From Vescimonas coprocola (lineage in GTDB: Bacteria > Bacillota > Clostridia > Oscillospirales > Oscillospiraceae), in assembly GCF_018408575.1 (NCBI RefSeq), contig NZ_AP023418.1, positions 620,001 to 684,000 of the forward strand: a DNA stretch of 64,000 nucleotides, given 5' to 3'. This document shows positions 32,546 to 40,932 of the stretch, one piece after another. Positions within the stretch are counted from its first letter, which is position 1. Every line of letters begins with the position of its first letter. A model generated the notes under the pieces. It was not told the DNA's origin, did not search any database, and saw nothing but the letters and a program-made list of their open reading frames with translations. Both the position numbers and the translations under genes were made by a program.

Positions 32546-35500
32546 TTAGTTCTCTTTGCGCTTACGGGTGACGATCACCGCGCCAGCCATGACAGCCACA
32601 AGACCCATGCCCAGATACAGGGTGATACCCGCGTCGCCGGTGTTACCGGACTTCACGTCCTTACCGTCGTTCTTCTTGTCATCGGTGGTGCTGGAACTGG
32701 AACTGCCGCCAGTGGGGCGGGTCAGCTTCTTGTAGGACTTCTCGGCATCCAGCAGGGTCTGATAGTTGGTGACAAGCTCCTTCTGCGCATCGGACAGCGC
32801 GTCATAGGCCTTGCGGGCGGCCTTGATGCTGCTGCCGCTGTCCTTGGTCACTTCACCGATGGCGTCGATCTTGGCGATCACATCCGCCACAGCGTCCTCG
32901 TCGGCCTGAGCCTGTGTCTTGAGGTTCACGTAGTAGATCACAGGCTCCTTTTCGCCCTCCTGCACCACAACGCGCACCATGCGGTGGTTCAGGGAGTCAA
33001 ACTTGGCGCTCTTGCCGTAAACGTCGTTGATGTAGACGTTGGTGTTCTCCGGCGCGTCCACAGCCACCTCAACGGCGGTATCGGCCACGGCGGAATACAC
33101 GTCCACGCCATCCTTCAGCGCCAGCTTCTGGCCGTTGATGGAGATGGAGGCGGGAGCGGCGGTAACGCCAACGGGAGCGGCAGCCGCGTCGGTCTTATAG
33201 ATGGCGCTGACCTCGGTGGACTTTTCGCCGATGCCGCCGCCATCGACGTTGGAGGCGGTCTGCACCTTTACGTACTTGACCCAATCCAGCTTCACGGGCT
33301 GGCCGTTCTCGTCTACGGCCCAGTCAAGGTCGAATACCTCGCCGCCCTCGGCACCGGTGTAGGGATTCAAGCCGTTATAGCAGGTGTCGGCATAGCCCCA
33401 CTTGGGAACAGCCACATCGAAAATCTCATTACGAGTGGTTCCTTTGCCGCCCAACAGCGTACCGGTAACGGTAATACTGGTATCATTTTCAGCTGTCCAC
33501 GGGAACAGGGGATAGAGGGCTTTGTTGGGATAGAGATAGCTGGTGCCGGAATAGCCCATGCTGTCTGTCCAGTCTGCCGCCGTACCGGAAGCGCCGCCAT
33601 AGACGGTGGAGGTGCCGGTGGACTTGGTGTAAGTTATGGTATAATCCCAATAGGCGTGGTTGCTGTAGTGGTCGGAACCAGCCAGCGTATACCACGTCTT
33701 GCCATCCTGCGATACCAACACATTGGCAGGCTCATAAAAGCCGAAGTGGTTGGTGCCGTAGTTGTTGCCCCGCACCACGAAGTCCACGCCGTAAGGGTGG
33801 TTGGGATCGTTGGTGATCAGTTGGTCAAAGCGGTAGATGATGTAGCCGCCGAAGTTGCCCAAAGATACCAGCATATTCATACCAGTACCACTCTGCGGGA
33901 AGCCTGCCAGCGCCCGCTCCGGCATGGTTCCATAAGTACCCGTTGCGTTATTGGCGTTGTTGGTGTACTGGCTGGCCAGACACAGATATTCCTCCACCGC
34001 TGTGGGGGTATCCATAGCGTTATCCCGCTGGTACACCGTAACATTAAAGCGCAGCTTGCGGCCAGTGGTAGACTCTGCCAGCACATAGTAGGTCTTTTCC
34101 ATCCGCCGGGAATGCAGTCCGCTGGCCTCAAGCTCGGAAGCATTGACAGGCAGCACGTAGAAGCCATCCTTCTGCTCCAGTGCAGCGCCCTCTGCCTTGT
34201 ATTGTTCATCGGTGAGATAGACTTTCTTTGCCTCAGTATTAAAAAGGAAAGAAGCGGTCTCTGCATTGCGGTCAAGTATCATGCTAAAACTGTTCTGTGC
34301 CGTCTGCACTGGAGTATAGAGGGTCGCATTTTCTACCTTGACCTCTTGGATGGGGCTGTCTGTGTCCTGCTCCCACGCCAAGAATACATTTTCCTTTTCT
34401 ACCTTAATCCTGTTACAGAACCAGTCGCTCTCAGGGTATTTCGGTAGTATTCCACGGGTAAACAGAACTCTTTCGGGCGCAAAGGTTGTTTTGCTTAAAT
34501 CGCCCTGCGCACGTGTCACAGCGCAAAAACCTTCACTGTCATATTCTGGTGTCCAAAGAGGTGTACCGGTTGCAGGGCCGCTATTATCAATAATCGTATA
34601 GCCTTTGGCAGGGCGGACTAAGATGTGGTCGACGGCGGCAGGAATCTCAATCACATTGAAGGTGCCATTTCCGACAGCTCTGGTCTCTGCCTTCATGGTC
34701 AAGGGTTGCTTAGTTCCGTCACCAAAGACCGCATACACTTCGGCCAACGGCAATACGTTAAACTGCAGCTCACCCTGTAGCGTCGGATCGTCCACCGAAG
34801 TGGCTGTCAGCACAAGAGCATTTTTCACTTCTGTGCCCTTGATCGCAATGCTGGATTGTCCGTCCCAAGGATTCTTTGCTCTGTACGGCATCACGGAGGG
34901 ATCGTTGACTGTCCAATTACAGACCACCGGCTCGCCCTTTTCGTTGGTGGCAGTCACGGTGACCTTCTCGTTCCAAATGACGCTTTCCTTGTCTGTGGTC
35001 AGCGTCAGCTTGGGAGTGGTCACGCCGCCTGCCTCCACCGTCACCGCGGCGTAGGCGGGGGAGCTGACGACATTGTTGGTACTCTTACCCTTGGCGCCGT
35101 TGGCCCACACATACCAGTCGCCTGCTTCGGGGAAGGTGATGCTGGCCGCACCGCTGGAGTCGGTGGTGACGCTCTGGGCGTCGCTGGCAAACAGCGTCTT
35201 GCCGTAGTAAACGGTCTGCGTACCGCAGACGTTATACTGCGTCCCGCTGGGACTCATCATGTTCGTCTGCGCTGTCTTACAGGTGATGGTTTTGGCCTCA
35301 CCCGCCGTGGCGGTATAGCTGTGGGTGGGCGCATCGCCGTCCATGAAATACTGGAAGCCAGCGTAGGCGTCACCCCAGAAGCTCCAGTCGTCGAACATCG
35401 CCACGTCCACCACGTCGCCATCTTTCAGGATGATCCGGTCCGCCGTGGCGCCGGTGCTGCCCGACATGATGGGGTACACATGGTTCACATAATAGGTCAG

Positions 35501-35890
35501 GTTCTGATCGTGGCCCCAGAACTGCGTCATGTACATACTTCCGGCGGCACCGGACACGGTAAGCGCGTCTCCGCCTACCGTCAGCTTGCCGCTGTTCAGG
35601 TACTCCTGCTCCAGCATTTTGATGAACAGGTGCAGCACCGTGGGCTGCTCGCCTGCGTCCGCACGGGTGTATTTGCCCAGACCGTAGTCATCCAGATCAA
35701 AATACTCCACCGTTACCGGGACATAGGCCAGCGTTTTGCCGCTGGTGCCGTTTTTGTACTTCCCGTTATCCGACAGGGAGAAATAAACCGTGACCTTGCT
35801 GTTGTCTTCACCCGCGGCAAACGCCAGCGTGGGGATCAGGCTCAGCACCATCATCAGCGCCAGCAGAAGCGAGAGGATTCTCTTTTTCAT
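32546..35890 (-). CDS. Large cell-surface protein with C-terminal anchor
   Basis: The 1114-residue protein starts with a signal peptide (MKKRILSLLLALMMVLSLIP ending AFAA). A DUF4430-like region follows (about residues 35-190, with YYVNHVYPIMSGSTG). Next come an Ig/Big-like module (LTLTTDKESVIWNEKVTVTA) and a long central part with VLVSQDGKTWYTLAGSD. A helical repeat (ARKAYDALSDAQKELVTNY) and a Ser/Lys-rich spacer follow. The end is KSGNTGDAGI, a hydrophobic helix and RKRKEN. That tail is a sortase-type signal with NTGD in place of LPxTG. The start has AAAGGA 11 nt upstream. It likely binds a ligand or host/microbial surface. The ligand is unknown. Confidence 0.85.
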   Translation of the reverse strand: MKKRILSLLLALMMVLSLIPTLAFAAGEDNSKVTVYFSLSDNGKYKNGTSGKTLAYVPVTVEYFDLDDYGLGKYTRADAGEQPTVLHLFIKMLEQEYLNSGKLTVGGDALTVSGAAGSMYMTQFWGHDQNLTYYVNHVYPIMSGSTGATADRIILKDGDVVDVAMFDDWSFWGDAYAGFQYFMDGDAPTHSYTATAGEAKTITCKTAQTNMMSPSGTQYNVCGTQTVYYGKTLFASDAQSVTTDSSGAASITFPEAGDWYVWANGAKGKSTNNVVSSPAYAAVTVEAGGVTTPKLTLTTDKESVIWNEKVTVTATNEKGEPVVCNWTVNDPSVMPYRAKNPWDGQSSIAIKGTEVKNALVLTATSVDDPTLQGELQFNVLPLAEVYAVFGDGTKQPLTMKAETRAVGNGTFNVIEIPAAVDHILVRPAKGYTIIDNSGPATGTPLWTPEYDSEGFCAVTRAQGDLSKTTFAPERVLFTRGILPKYPESDWFCNRIKVEKENVFLAWEQDTDSPIQEVKVENATLYTPVQTAQNSFSMILDRNAETASFLFNTEAKKVYLTDEQYKAEGAALEQKDGFYVLPVNASELEASGLHSRRMEKTYYVLAESTTGRKLRFNVTVYQRDNAMDTPTAVEEYLCLASQYTNNANNATGTYGTMPERALAGFPQSGTGMNMLVSLGNFGGYIIYRFDQLITNDPNHPYGVDFVVRGNNYGTNHFGFYEPANVLVSQDGKTWYTLAGSDHYSNHAYWDYTITYTKSTGTSTVYGGASGTAADWTDSMGYSGTSYLYPNKALYPLFPWTAENDTSITVTGTLLGGKGTTRNEIFDVAVPKWGYADTCYNGLNPYTGAEGGEVFDLDWAVDENGQPVKLDWVKYVKVQTASNVDGGGIGEKSTEVSAIYKTDAAAAPVGVTAAPASISINGQKLALKDGVDVYSAVADTAVEVAVDAPENTNVYINDVYGKSAKFDSLNHRMVRVVVQEGEKEPVIYYVNLKTQAQADEDAVADVIAKIDAIGEVTKDSGSSIKAARKAYDALSDAQKELVTNYQTLLDAEKSYKKLTRPTGGSSSSSTTDDKKNDGKDVKSGNTGDAGITLYLGMGLVAVMAGAVIVTRKRKEN

Positions 35891-35949
35891 CGCGTGATTT
35901 TCCTTTCTCTTTTGTATTTTTCTTATCTTAAAAGGCCGTGAGGTCTGAA

Positions 35950-35971
35950 TTTTTGCGCATATGCGCAAAAA
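35950..35971. repeat. 22-bp perfect palindrome 1
   Basis: TTTTTGCGCAT / ATGCGCAAAAA is perfectly self-complementary with its centre between 35960 and 35961. It is 60 nt upstream of the surface-protein start and directly abuts palindrome 2. It may be an operator or a cruciform-forming site. Confidence 0.9.
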
Positions 35972-35993
35972 CATAAAGCGATATCGCTTTATG
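35972..35993. repeat. 22-bp perfect palindrome 2
   Basis: CATAAAGCGAT / ATCGCTTTATG is perfectly self-complementary and begins on the base after palindrome 1. The two together make a 44-bp block upstream of the surface-protein gene. Confidence 0.9.
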
Positions 35994-36512
35994 AGGAGAT
36001 CTTCTGGACTTGAGGAGGCTGGGAGAGGGGAGCGCCCCCTCTCCCGCCCGGAGAAAAGCGGCTTATCACCGTAGTCAGCCGCAAAAAATAACGCACAGCC
36101 AAACCCGGCTATGCGTTGTGGAAAAACAAAAGCGCATGGCCCAAATGACCGTGCGCCGCACCTCTCATTTTGGCTTCGGGAATGGCAAAACCAACCGGCC
36201 CGGTGCATAGCGTATCTGACTTAGCCCCCTCGCGCCGCGTTTCCGCGCCGCCCAAGGCATCACAGTGACCTTCTCGCGGGGCCTCTCACCCCATTCCGCC
36301 GCCGGGTGTTGTTTTCGCATTCGCGTTTGTTCCCCGGCGCACCGTCCGTATCTTTAGTTGTCGTAATGTAGTGTATCACATCGAAACGGGAATTGCAAGG
36401 GAGATGTCCGGTGTTTTTTACGAAAACAGTTGAGACAGGGCAGGGAGGGGGCATCCCGGCCTTAAAGGTGGTTTTCGGGCGGTTTTGCGGAGGACTTTCG
36501 GGACGAAGAGAG
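35994..36512. other. Non-coding, hairpin-rich stretch in element 2
   Basis: No credible gene is found. Visible structures are GGGAGAGGGG / CCCCCTCTCCC (about 36021-36046) and CGCACAGCC / GGCTATGCG (about 36100-36116). They have no T tracts and no promoter pair. They could be part of an RNA or an element-specific replication or transfer site. Confidence 0.4.
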
Positions 36513-36891
36513 AAGCAGGAGAAAGGCATTGGCGCTTTTCGCGCCAATGCCTATTCACAGCAGCCCGCAGTGCGAGCTGCCGCAAGGGTTTGCGGGTTTT
36601 GGAAATTGACGCTTTTTTCGAGGTTCCCGGAACTGTTTGACGCTAAATTTGAGAAAAGTCGCCGCAAAGCCCCGTGTCACAACGGTTTGCAGCGGCGCTT
36701 TGATAGAAAATCGGTACGCTTTATACCGTTGTAGTCGGCGGAAGTCTCCGTAGCAGCTCAAATCTTGCTACGCCATAAACAAAGATAAGCGGCGGTTGAG
36801 AATTGATAACTTTCTGATAATAGTGTGGCTTCCCCATAGCTTTTCTCTGCCTTTTACGGTATTGTGTGCCGTTACAAAGGAGGCTGATTTT

Positions 36892-38043
36892 ATGCCAAAA
36901 AGACGAGCAAACGGGGAAGGGAACATCCGAAAGCGCAAGGATGGACGCTGGGAAGGCCGGTACACTGTCGGCCACGATCCAGAAACTGGCAAGGCCATCA
37001 TCAAAAATGTCCTCGGCAAGACACAAGCAGAAGTGAAAGAGAAACTGAAAAAGGCTATCGAGGAAAACGTCGGCATCGACTATGGGCGAGCCAAAACCTA
37101 CACGGTAGGTAATTGGTTAGAAGTGTGGTACGAGAACTATGCCAAAATCAAGATGCGCCCATCCACCTACCTGACCTACCATGGCTACATCGAAAACCAC
37201 ATCAAGCCGCAGATCGGCAGCATTCCGCTGGCAGACCTGACATCTCTGGACTTACAGCAGTTCTATAAGCACCTGCTGGATGGTGGCCGGGTTGACCGTA
37301 TCGAGGCCAAGAAAAAGCCGAAAGGGTTAGCACCGAAAACCGTGCGGAACATCCATCAGATGATCGGTTCGGCGTACAACCTTGCCATCGAGCAGAAGTT
37401 GGTGAGCAAAAATCCAACGCAAGGCTGCGCCTTGCCGAAGGTGGAGCACAAGGAGATGAAAACGCTGACCGCCGACCAACTCAGCGCCTTCTTCCAGGAG
37501 GCCAGGGACAGCGGCGTGTACGAACTCTACTACCTCGACCTCGCCACCGGACTTCGGCGGGGTGAACTGCTGGGACTGAAATGGACGGACGTCGACCTCG
37601 ACCGTGGCATACTGAAAATCCAACGGGCCATTTCCCGGCAAAACGGCAAAGTAGTCGAGGCACCGTTGAAAACGAAAAACGCCTACCGCACGCTGCCGCT
37701 GTCGGCAGACGCGATAGACGTTCTAAAGGCACAGAAAAACAAGGTGGGAAGCAGCGAATGGGTATTTCCATCGCCCACCGGAGGCCCTATGTCCCCGGAC
37801 AGCGTCCTGCATATGCTGCAAAGAGTGCTGAACCGGGCGGGATTGCCACGGATACGCTTTCATGACCTACGCCACACCTTCGCGACGATGGCCCTGCAAA
37901 ACGGCGTGGACGTGAAAACGGTCAGCAGTATGCTCGGACACTACTCCGCGGGCTTCACGCTGGACACCTATGCCCATGTCACCACCGACGCACAGCTCAA
38001 AGCGGCGCAAACGATGGGGAGCATCCTCTCCCGTGCGGTATAG
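36892..38043 (+). CDS. Tyrosine site-specific integrase 2
   Basis: The 383-residue recombinase has the same layout as integrase 1, including R222, the HDLRHTF block and Y360. It differs mainly at residues about 66-110 in the core-binding domain (NWLEVWYENYAKIKMRPSTY versus TWLEVWMENYAKVKLRPSTF). The other domains are nearly the same. ATG 36892 follows AAAGGAGG. It lies 118 nt from att copy C at the intact tRNA-Arg gene and presumably catalyses integration and excision there. Confidence 0.95.
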   Translation: MPKRRANGEGNIRKRKDGRWEGRYTVGHDPETGKAIIKNVLGKTQAEVKEKLKKAIEENVGIDYGRAKTYTVGNWLEVWYENYAKIKMRPSTYLTYHGYIENHIKPQIGSIPLADLTSLDLQQFYKHLLDGGRVDRIEAKKKPKGLAPKTVRNIHQMIGSAYNLAIEQKLVSKNPTQGCALPKVEHKEMKTLTADQLSAFFQEARDSGVYELYYLDLATGLRRGELLGLKWTDVDLDRGILKIQRAISRQNGKVVEAPLKTKNAYRTLPLSADAIDVLKAQKNKVGSSEWVFPSPTGGPMSPDSVLHMLQRVLNRAGLPRIRFHDLRHTFATMALQNGVDVKTVSSMLGHYSAGFTLDTYAHVTTDAQLKAAQTMGSILSRAV

Positions 38044-38067
38044 ACCTTTCCGCTATCCGCTCCCGTT

Positions 38068-38086
38068 GGGGTCAGCGTTTGGGTCA
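38068..38086 (+). promoter_or_regulatory. Paired GGGTCA repeats (right-end arm sites, C)
   Basis: GGGGTCA (38068-38074) and TGGGTCA (38080-38086) are spaced 12 nt, as at 31766-31784. Inferred integrase arm sites. Confidence 0.55.
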
Positions 38087-38126
38087 GAAAAAAGAGCGGC
38101 ATCCGAAATTAGCAACTTATGCAAAC

Positions 38127-38162
38127 AAAAATCCTCGAAATCTTACGATTTCGAGGATTTTT
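38127..38162 (-). terminator. Terminator of tRNA-Arg
   Basis: Stem AAAAATCCTCGAAAT / ATTTCGAGGATTTTT abuts the CCA end of the tRNA on the minus strand and gives a T-rich tail. It was probably brought in with the element's attP, because its sequence differs from the hairpins at sites A and B. Confidence 0.8.
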
Positions 38163-38206
38163 GGCACGCCGTGAGGGATTCGAACCCCCGGCCTTCTGGT
38201 CCGTAG
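38162..38206 (-). repeat. att copy C inside tRNA-Arg
   Basis: These 45 bp are the tRNA 3' part shared with copies A and B. They form the integration target core. Confidence 0.9.
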
Positions 38207-38238
38207 CCAGACGCTCTATCCAGCTGAGCTAACGGCGC
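38162..38238 (-). tRNA. tRNA-Arg (anticodon ACG)
   Basis: The 77-nt gene folds as a full cloverleaf. Acceptor GCGCCGU pairs with ACGGCGU, the D-stem is GCUC/GAGC, and the anticodon arm UCUGG-CUACGGA-CCAGA gives anticodon ACG. The T arm is GGGGG-UUCGAAU-CCCUC, and G-CCA is encoded. ACG becomes ICG and reads CGU/CGC/CGA. It is the integration target of the element array and remains intact because the element supplies its 3' half. Confidence 0.95.
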
Positions 38239-38259
38239 TTGTCTCTTGACGACTTTGAC

Positions 38260-38288
38260 ATCATAGCACATGATATCAGGAATTGCAA
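38260..38288 (-). promoter_or_regulatory. Promoter of tRNA-Arg
   Basis: On the minus strand TTGCAA (38283-38288), 17 nt, TATGAT (38260-38265), about 22 nt before the tRNA 5' end. Confidence 0.8.
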
Positions 38289-38349
38289 GGGCTTTTTTCA
38301 TTTTTCTTGAAAAAATTTTTATAGGGCCAGAGGAGGGGAAAATGTGCGC

Positions 38350-38378
38350 TGGACAGCGGGGGGAAGATGTGCTATAAT
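38350..38378 (+). promoter_or_regulatory. Promoter of the nucleoside kinase gene
   Basis: TGGACA (38350-38355), 17 nt, TATAAT (38373-38378), about 75 nt before the start codon. Confidence 0.75.
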
Positions 38379-38452
38379 ATACGCCTAATAATATTGCATG
38401 ATGGATGCAGGGAAGCGGCGAGAGAGTGCCGCAGAGAAAGGAGCCACCGGTT

Positions 38453-39379
38453 ATGAGAGTCATTGATCTGGAGAACATCAACTATGCCATGCGGAGCGAG
38501 ACGCAATTCGTGCTGCGGTGTGAGGAGGTGTTCCACGATAAGATCAGTGCGGCGGCGACCACCATTCTCTCCAACAAGGGCGAAAAGCCGCTGGTGGCGC
38601 TGACGGGTCCCTCCGGCAGCGGCAAAACCACCACTGCCATGCGTTTGCAGGAGTATTTGCAGAATCTGGGAGTCCATGTGTGCCTGCTGAGCATGGATAA
38701 CTTCTTCCTGCCGCTGGATCAGCGCCCTCCGGAGGCCACCGACTGGGAATCCCCCTACTGCGTCAACGTGGAGCAGCTGGTGTCCTGCATCTCCCAGCTG
38801 GCCGACGGCAAGGAGGCGGATATCCCCTGGTACGACTTTAAGGAGGGCAAGACCGGCGGATATCGCAAGATGCAGGGCGACAAGGACGGCATCATCATTG
38901 CAGAGGGCATCCATATGCTCAACCCGCTGATCTTCGAGAAGATCCGGGGCATTGCCAACGGCATCTATGTGGCGCCCCGTACCCGTATCATCACCTATGA
39001 CGACAAGATCGTCCGGCCGGAGCAGCTGCGGGTGGCCCGCCGGCTCATCCGGGACTACAACACCAGAGGCCACTCTCTGCGGGAGACGGTGGAGCGGGCG
39101 GCCAGCGTCAACCGGGGCGAGGAGAACTACATCAAGCCCTATAAGTCCAACGCCGCCATCCAGATCGACAGCTTCCACGACTATGAGCCGTGTATTCTGG
39201 CCAAGTATCTGCTGGAGATCCCCCAGTTCCGGCAGGAGCTGACGGACGAATTCATGGCGGAGAACGATCTGACGGATCTGATGAAGGTGGTGCGGGAGGT
39301 GCCGCCCCTGCACACGCCGTATGTGCCGCTGAACTCCATCGTGCGGGAGTTTGTGGGCGGCAGCTGCTACGAGTATTAA
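38453..39379 (+). CDS. Uridine kinase-like nucleoside kinase
   Basis: The 308-residue P-loop kinase has Walker A ALTGPSGSGKTTTA (about residues 52-65) and LLSMDNFFLPLDQRPPE. It also has IIIAEGIHMLN and a C-terminal extension (PYKSNAAIQIDSFHDYEP) beyond the usual uridine kinase core of about 210 residues. It belongs to the uridine/phosphoribulokinase superfamily. The exact nucleoside is not certain. Start ATG 38453 follows AAAGGAG. Confidence 0.85.
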   Translation: MRVIDLENINYAMRSETQFVLRCEEVFHDKISAAATTILSNKGEKPLVALTGPSGSGKTTTAMRLQEYLQNLGVHVCLLSMDNFFLPLDQRPPEATDWESPYCVNVEQLVSCISQLADGKEADIPWYDFKEGKTGGYRKMQGDKDGIIIAEGIHMLNPLIFEKIRGIANGIYVAPRTRIITYDDKIVRPEQLRVARRLIRDYNTRGHSLRETVERAASVNRGEENYIKPYKSNAAIQIDSFHDYEPCILAKYLLEIPQFRQELTDEFMAENDLTDLMKVVREVPPLHTPYVPLNSIVREFVGGSCYEY

Positions 39380-39451
39380 ATGGTAAGAAGCAGCTCTGTG
39401 GGCTGTGAGATATGTTGTTATCCGTGCCTTTTTAGAGAGGAGAAATGAAGT

Positions 39452-40072
39452 ATGCACAAGATCATTACCATCAGCCGTGAGTTTGGTTCCGGCGGCCGTG
39501 AGCTGGGCAAGCGCCTGGCGGAGGAGTTGGGCATCCCCTGCTACGACCACCAGATCATCGAGATGATCGCCAAGGAGAACGGCTTTGACGAGCGGTATGT
39601 GGCCAATGTGTCCGAGAAGAGCATCGAGGCCGCCTATCCCATGACCATCGGCCATCGGTTCGCCATGCCCTCCATGGAGATCATGGAGCAGCCCATTCGG
39701 GTGGCGGCGGCCCAGCGCCAGATCATCGAGAACTTCGCCAAGCAGGGGGACTGCGTCATCATCGGCCGCTGCGCCGACGTGATCCTGAAGGACTATCACC
39801 CCCTGAACCTGTTCATCTACGCCGACATGGAGGCCAAGGTGGAGCGCTGCATCCGCCGGGCTCCGGAGGGGGAGCATCTGACCCGCAACGAGATCGAGCG
39901 GATGATCAAGCAGGTGGATAAGAACCGTGCCCAGTACCGCCAGATGTACAGCGATACCAAGTGGGGCGCCAAGGAGTCCTATCACCTGTGCGTCAACACC
40001 ACGGAGAGGTACATGAAGGAGATCGTTCCGGGGCTGGCCGCCTATGTGCGGTGCTGGTTCAACGAGGAATAA
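39452..40072 (+). CDS. Cytidylate kinase-like family protein
   Basis: The 206-residue P-loop protein starts IITISREFGSGGRELGKRLA. It has IIGRCADVILKDYHPLNLFI and a later helical region, the pattern of the CMK-like (Cytidylate_kin2) family. The family probably phosphorylates a nucleotide or other small molecule, but the substrate is unproven. It lacks parts of true CMK. AGAGGAG precedes the ATG by 9 nt. Confidence 0.85.
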   Translation: MHKIITISREFGSGGRELGKRLAEELGIPCYDHQIIEMIAKENGFDERYVANVSEKSIEAAYPMTIGHRFAMPSMEIMEQPIRVAAAQRQIIENFAKQGDCVIIGRCADVILKDYHPLNLFIYADMEAKVERCIRRAPEGEHLTRNEIERMIKQVDKNRAQYRQMYSDTKWGAKESYHLCVNTTERYMKEIVPGLAAYVRCWFNEE

Positions 40073-40083
40073 GCAGGACAGCG

Positions 40084-40124
40084 GAGACTGCCGGGAGGGA
40101 GAGCCCGCCGGCAGTCTCTCTTTG
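40084..40124 (+). terminator. Hairpin between kinase and SDR gene
   Basis: GAGACTGCCGG pairs with CCGGCAGTCTC, and only a weak T-rich tail follows. It may attenuate or partly terminate transcription into the SDR-SulP-thiN genes. Confidence 0.5.
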
Positions 40125-40148
40125 CGTCAACGGAAAGGAGCAGGCAAT

Positions 40149-40922
40149 ATGAAGCGCATTGCAGTTATCACCGGGGCCTCCAGCGGTATGGGACGCCGGT
40201 TCGCTGAGACCGTGGACACCTTCGGTCGCTTTGATGAGATATGGGTCATCGCCCGCCATGAGGCGGCGCTGGAGGGGCTGCGGGAGCAGGTGCCGTTTCC
40301 CGTGCGGCCTTTGGCGCTGGATCTGACGGACTGCAGCAGCTTTGCGACGTATGCCAAGGTGCTGACGGAGGAGCCGGTGGAGGTGGGCCTGCTGGTGAAC
40401 GCCAGCGGCTTCGGAAAGTTCCGGGCGGTGGTGGATACGCCGCTGGAGGTGAACCTGAACATGGTGGACCTGAACTGTCAGGCGGTGATGGCCCTGTGTC
40501 AGCTGACGATCCCCTATATGCCGGAGGGCGGGCAGATCATCAACATCGCCTCGGTGGCGGCCTTCCAGCCCATTCCGTATATCGACGTGTACGGGGCCAG
40601 CAAGGCCTTTGTGCTGAGCTTCAGCCGGGCATTGAACCGGGAGCTGCGGGGCCGGGGCATCCGGGTCATGGCCCTTTGCCCCTTCTGGACCCGGACGGCC
40701 TTCTTTGCCCGTGCCACCGTCAACGGCGGTGAATCGGTGGTGAAGAAGTATGTGGCCATGTATGAGCCGGAGCAGCTGGTGCAGCGGGCATGGCGGGATG
40801 CCAAGCGGGGGAAGGATGTGAGCCAGTTCGGCTTTGTGGCCCGGTTCCAGACGGGACTGACGAAGCTCCTGCCCCACAGTCTGGTGATGGATGTATGGAT
40901 GCATCAGCAGAAGTTGAAGTGA
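40149..40922 (+). CDS. Short-chain dehydrogenase/reductase
   Basis: The 257-residue Rossmann protein has VITGASSGMGRRFAET (cofactor loop), LLVNASGFGKF (NNAG-like) and IINIASVAAFQPI. YGASKAF holds the catalytic Tyr-x-x-x-Lys. These proteins reduce or oxidise hydroxy/keto groups with NAD(P). The substrate is unknown. Start ATG 40149 follows AAAGGAG. Confidence 0.88.
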   Translation: MKRIAVITGASSGMGRRFAETVDTFGRFDEIWVIARHEAALEGLREQVPFPVRPLALDLTDCSSFATYAKVLTEEPVEVGLLVNASGFGKFRAVVDTPLEVNLNMVDLNCQAVMALCQLTIPYMPEGGQIINIASVAAFQPIPYIDVYGASKAFVLSFSRALNRELRGRGIRVMALCPFWTRTAFFARATVNGGESVVKKYVAMYEPEQLVQRAWRDAKRGKDVSQFGFVARFQTGLTKLLPHSLVMDVWMHQQKLK

Positions 40923-40932
40923 GGCAGCGGGG

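Larger units (their letters stand above)
36513..38093 (+). repeat. 1.58-kb direct repeat, copy 2 (integrase right end)
   Basis: This is the counterpart of 30211-31791 at an offset of 6302. It includes the 379-nt integrase leader with the same GGCATTGGCGC hairpin, the integrase and the GGGTCA pair. Confidence 0.9.
31858..38161. mobile_element. Integrative element 2 (sites B to C)
   Basis: The 6.3-kb unit lies between tRNA-Arg att copies B and C. It carries only a large minus-strand surface-protein gene and a tyrosine integrase nearly identical to that of element 1. No mobilisation gene is visible. Left and right ends have the same paired GGGTCA arrangement as element 1. Confidence 0.8.

Noticed and set aside
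32510-34447. Long plus-strand open frame opposite the surface-protein gene
   Set aside because: It is antisense to a gene with signal peptide, anchor and ribosome site. The translated sequence is Gly/His/Val-rich without motifs.
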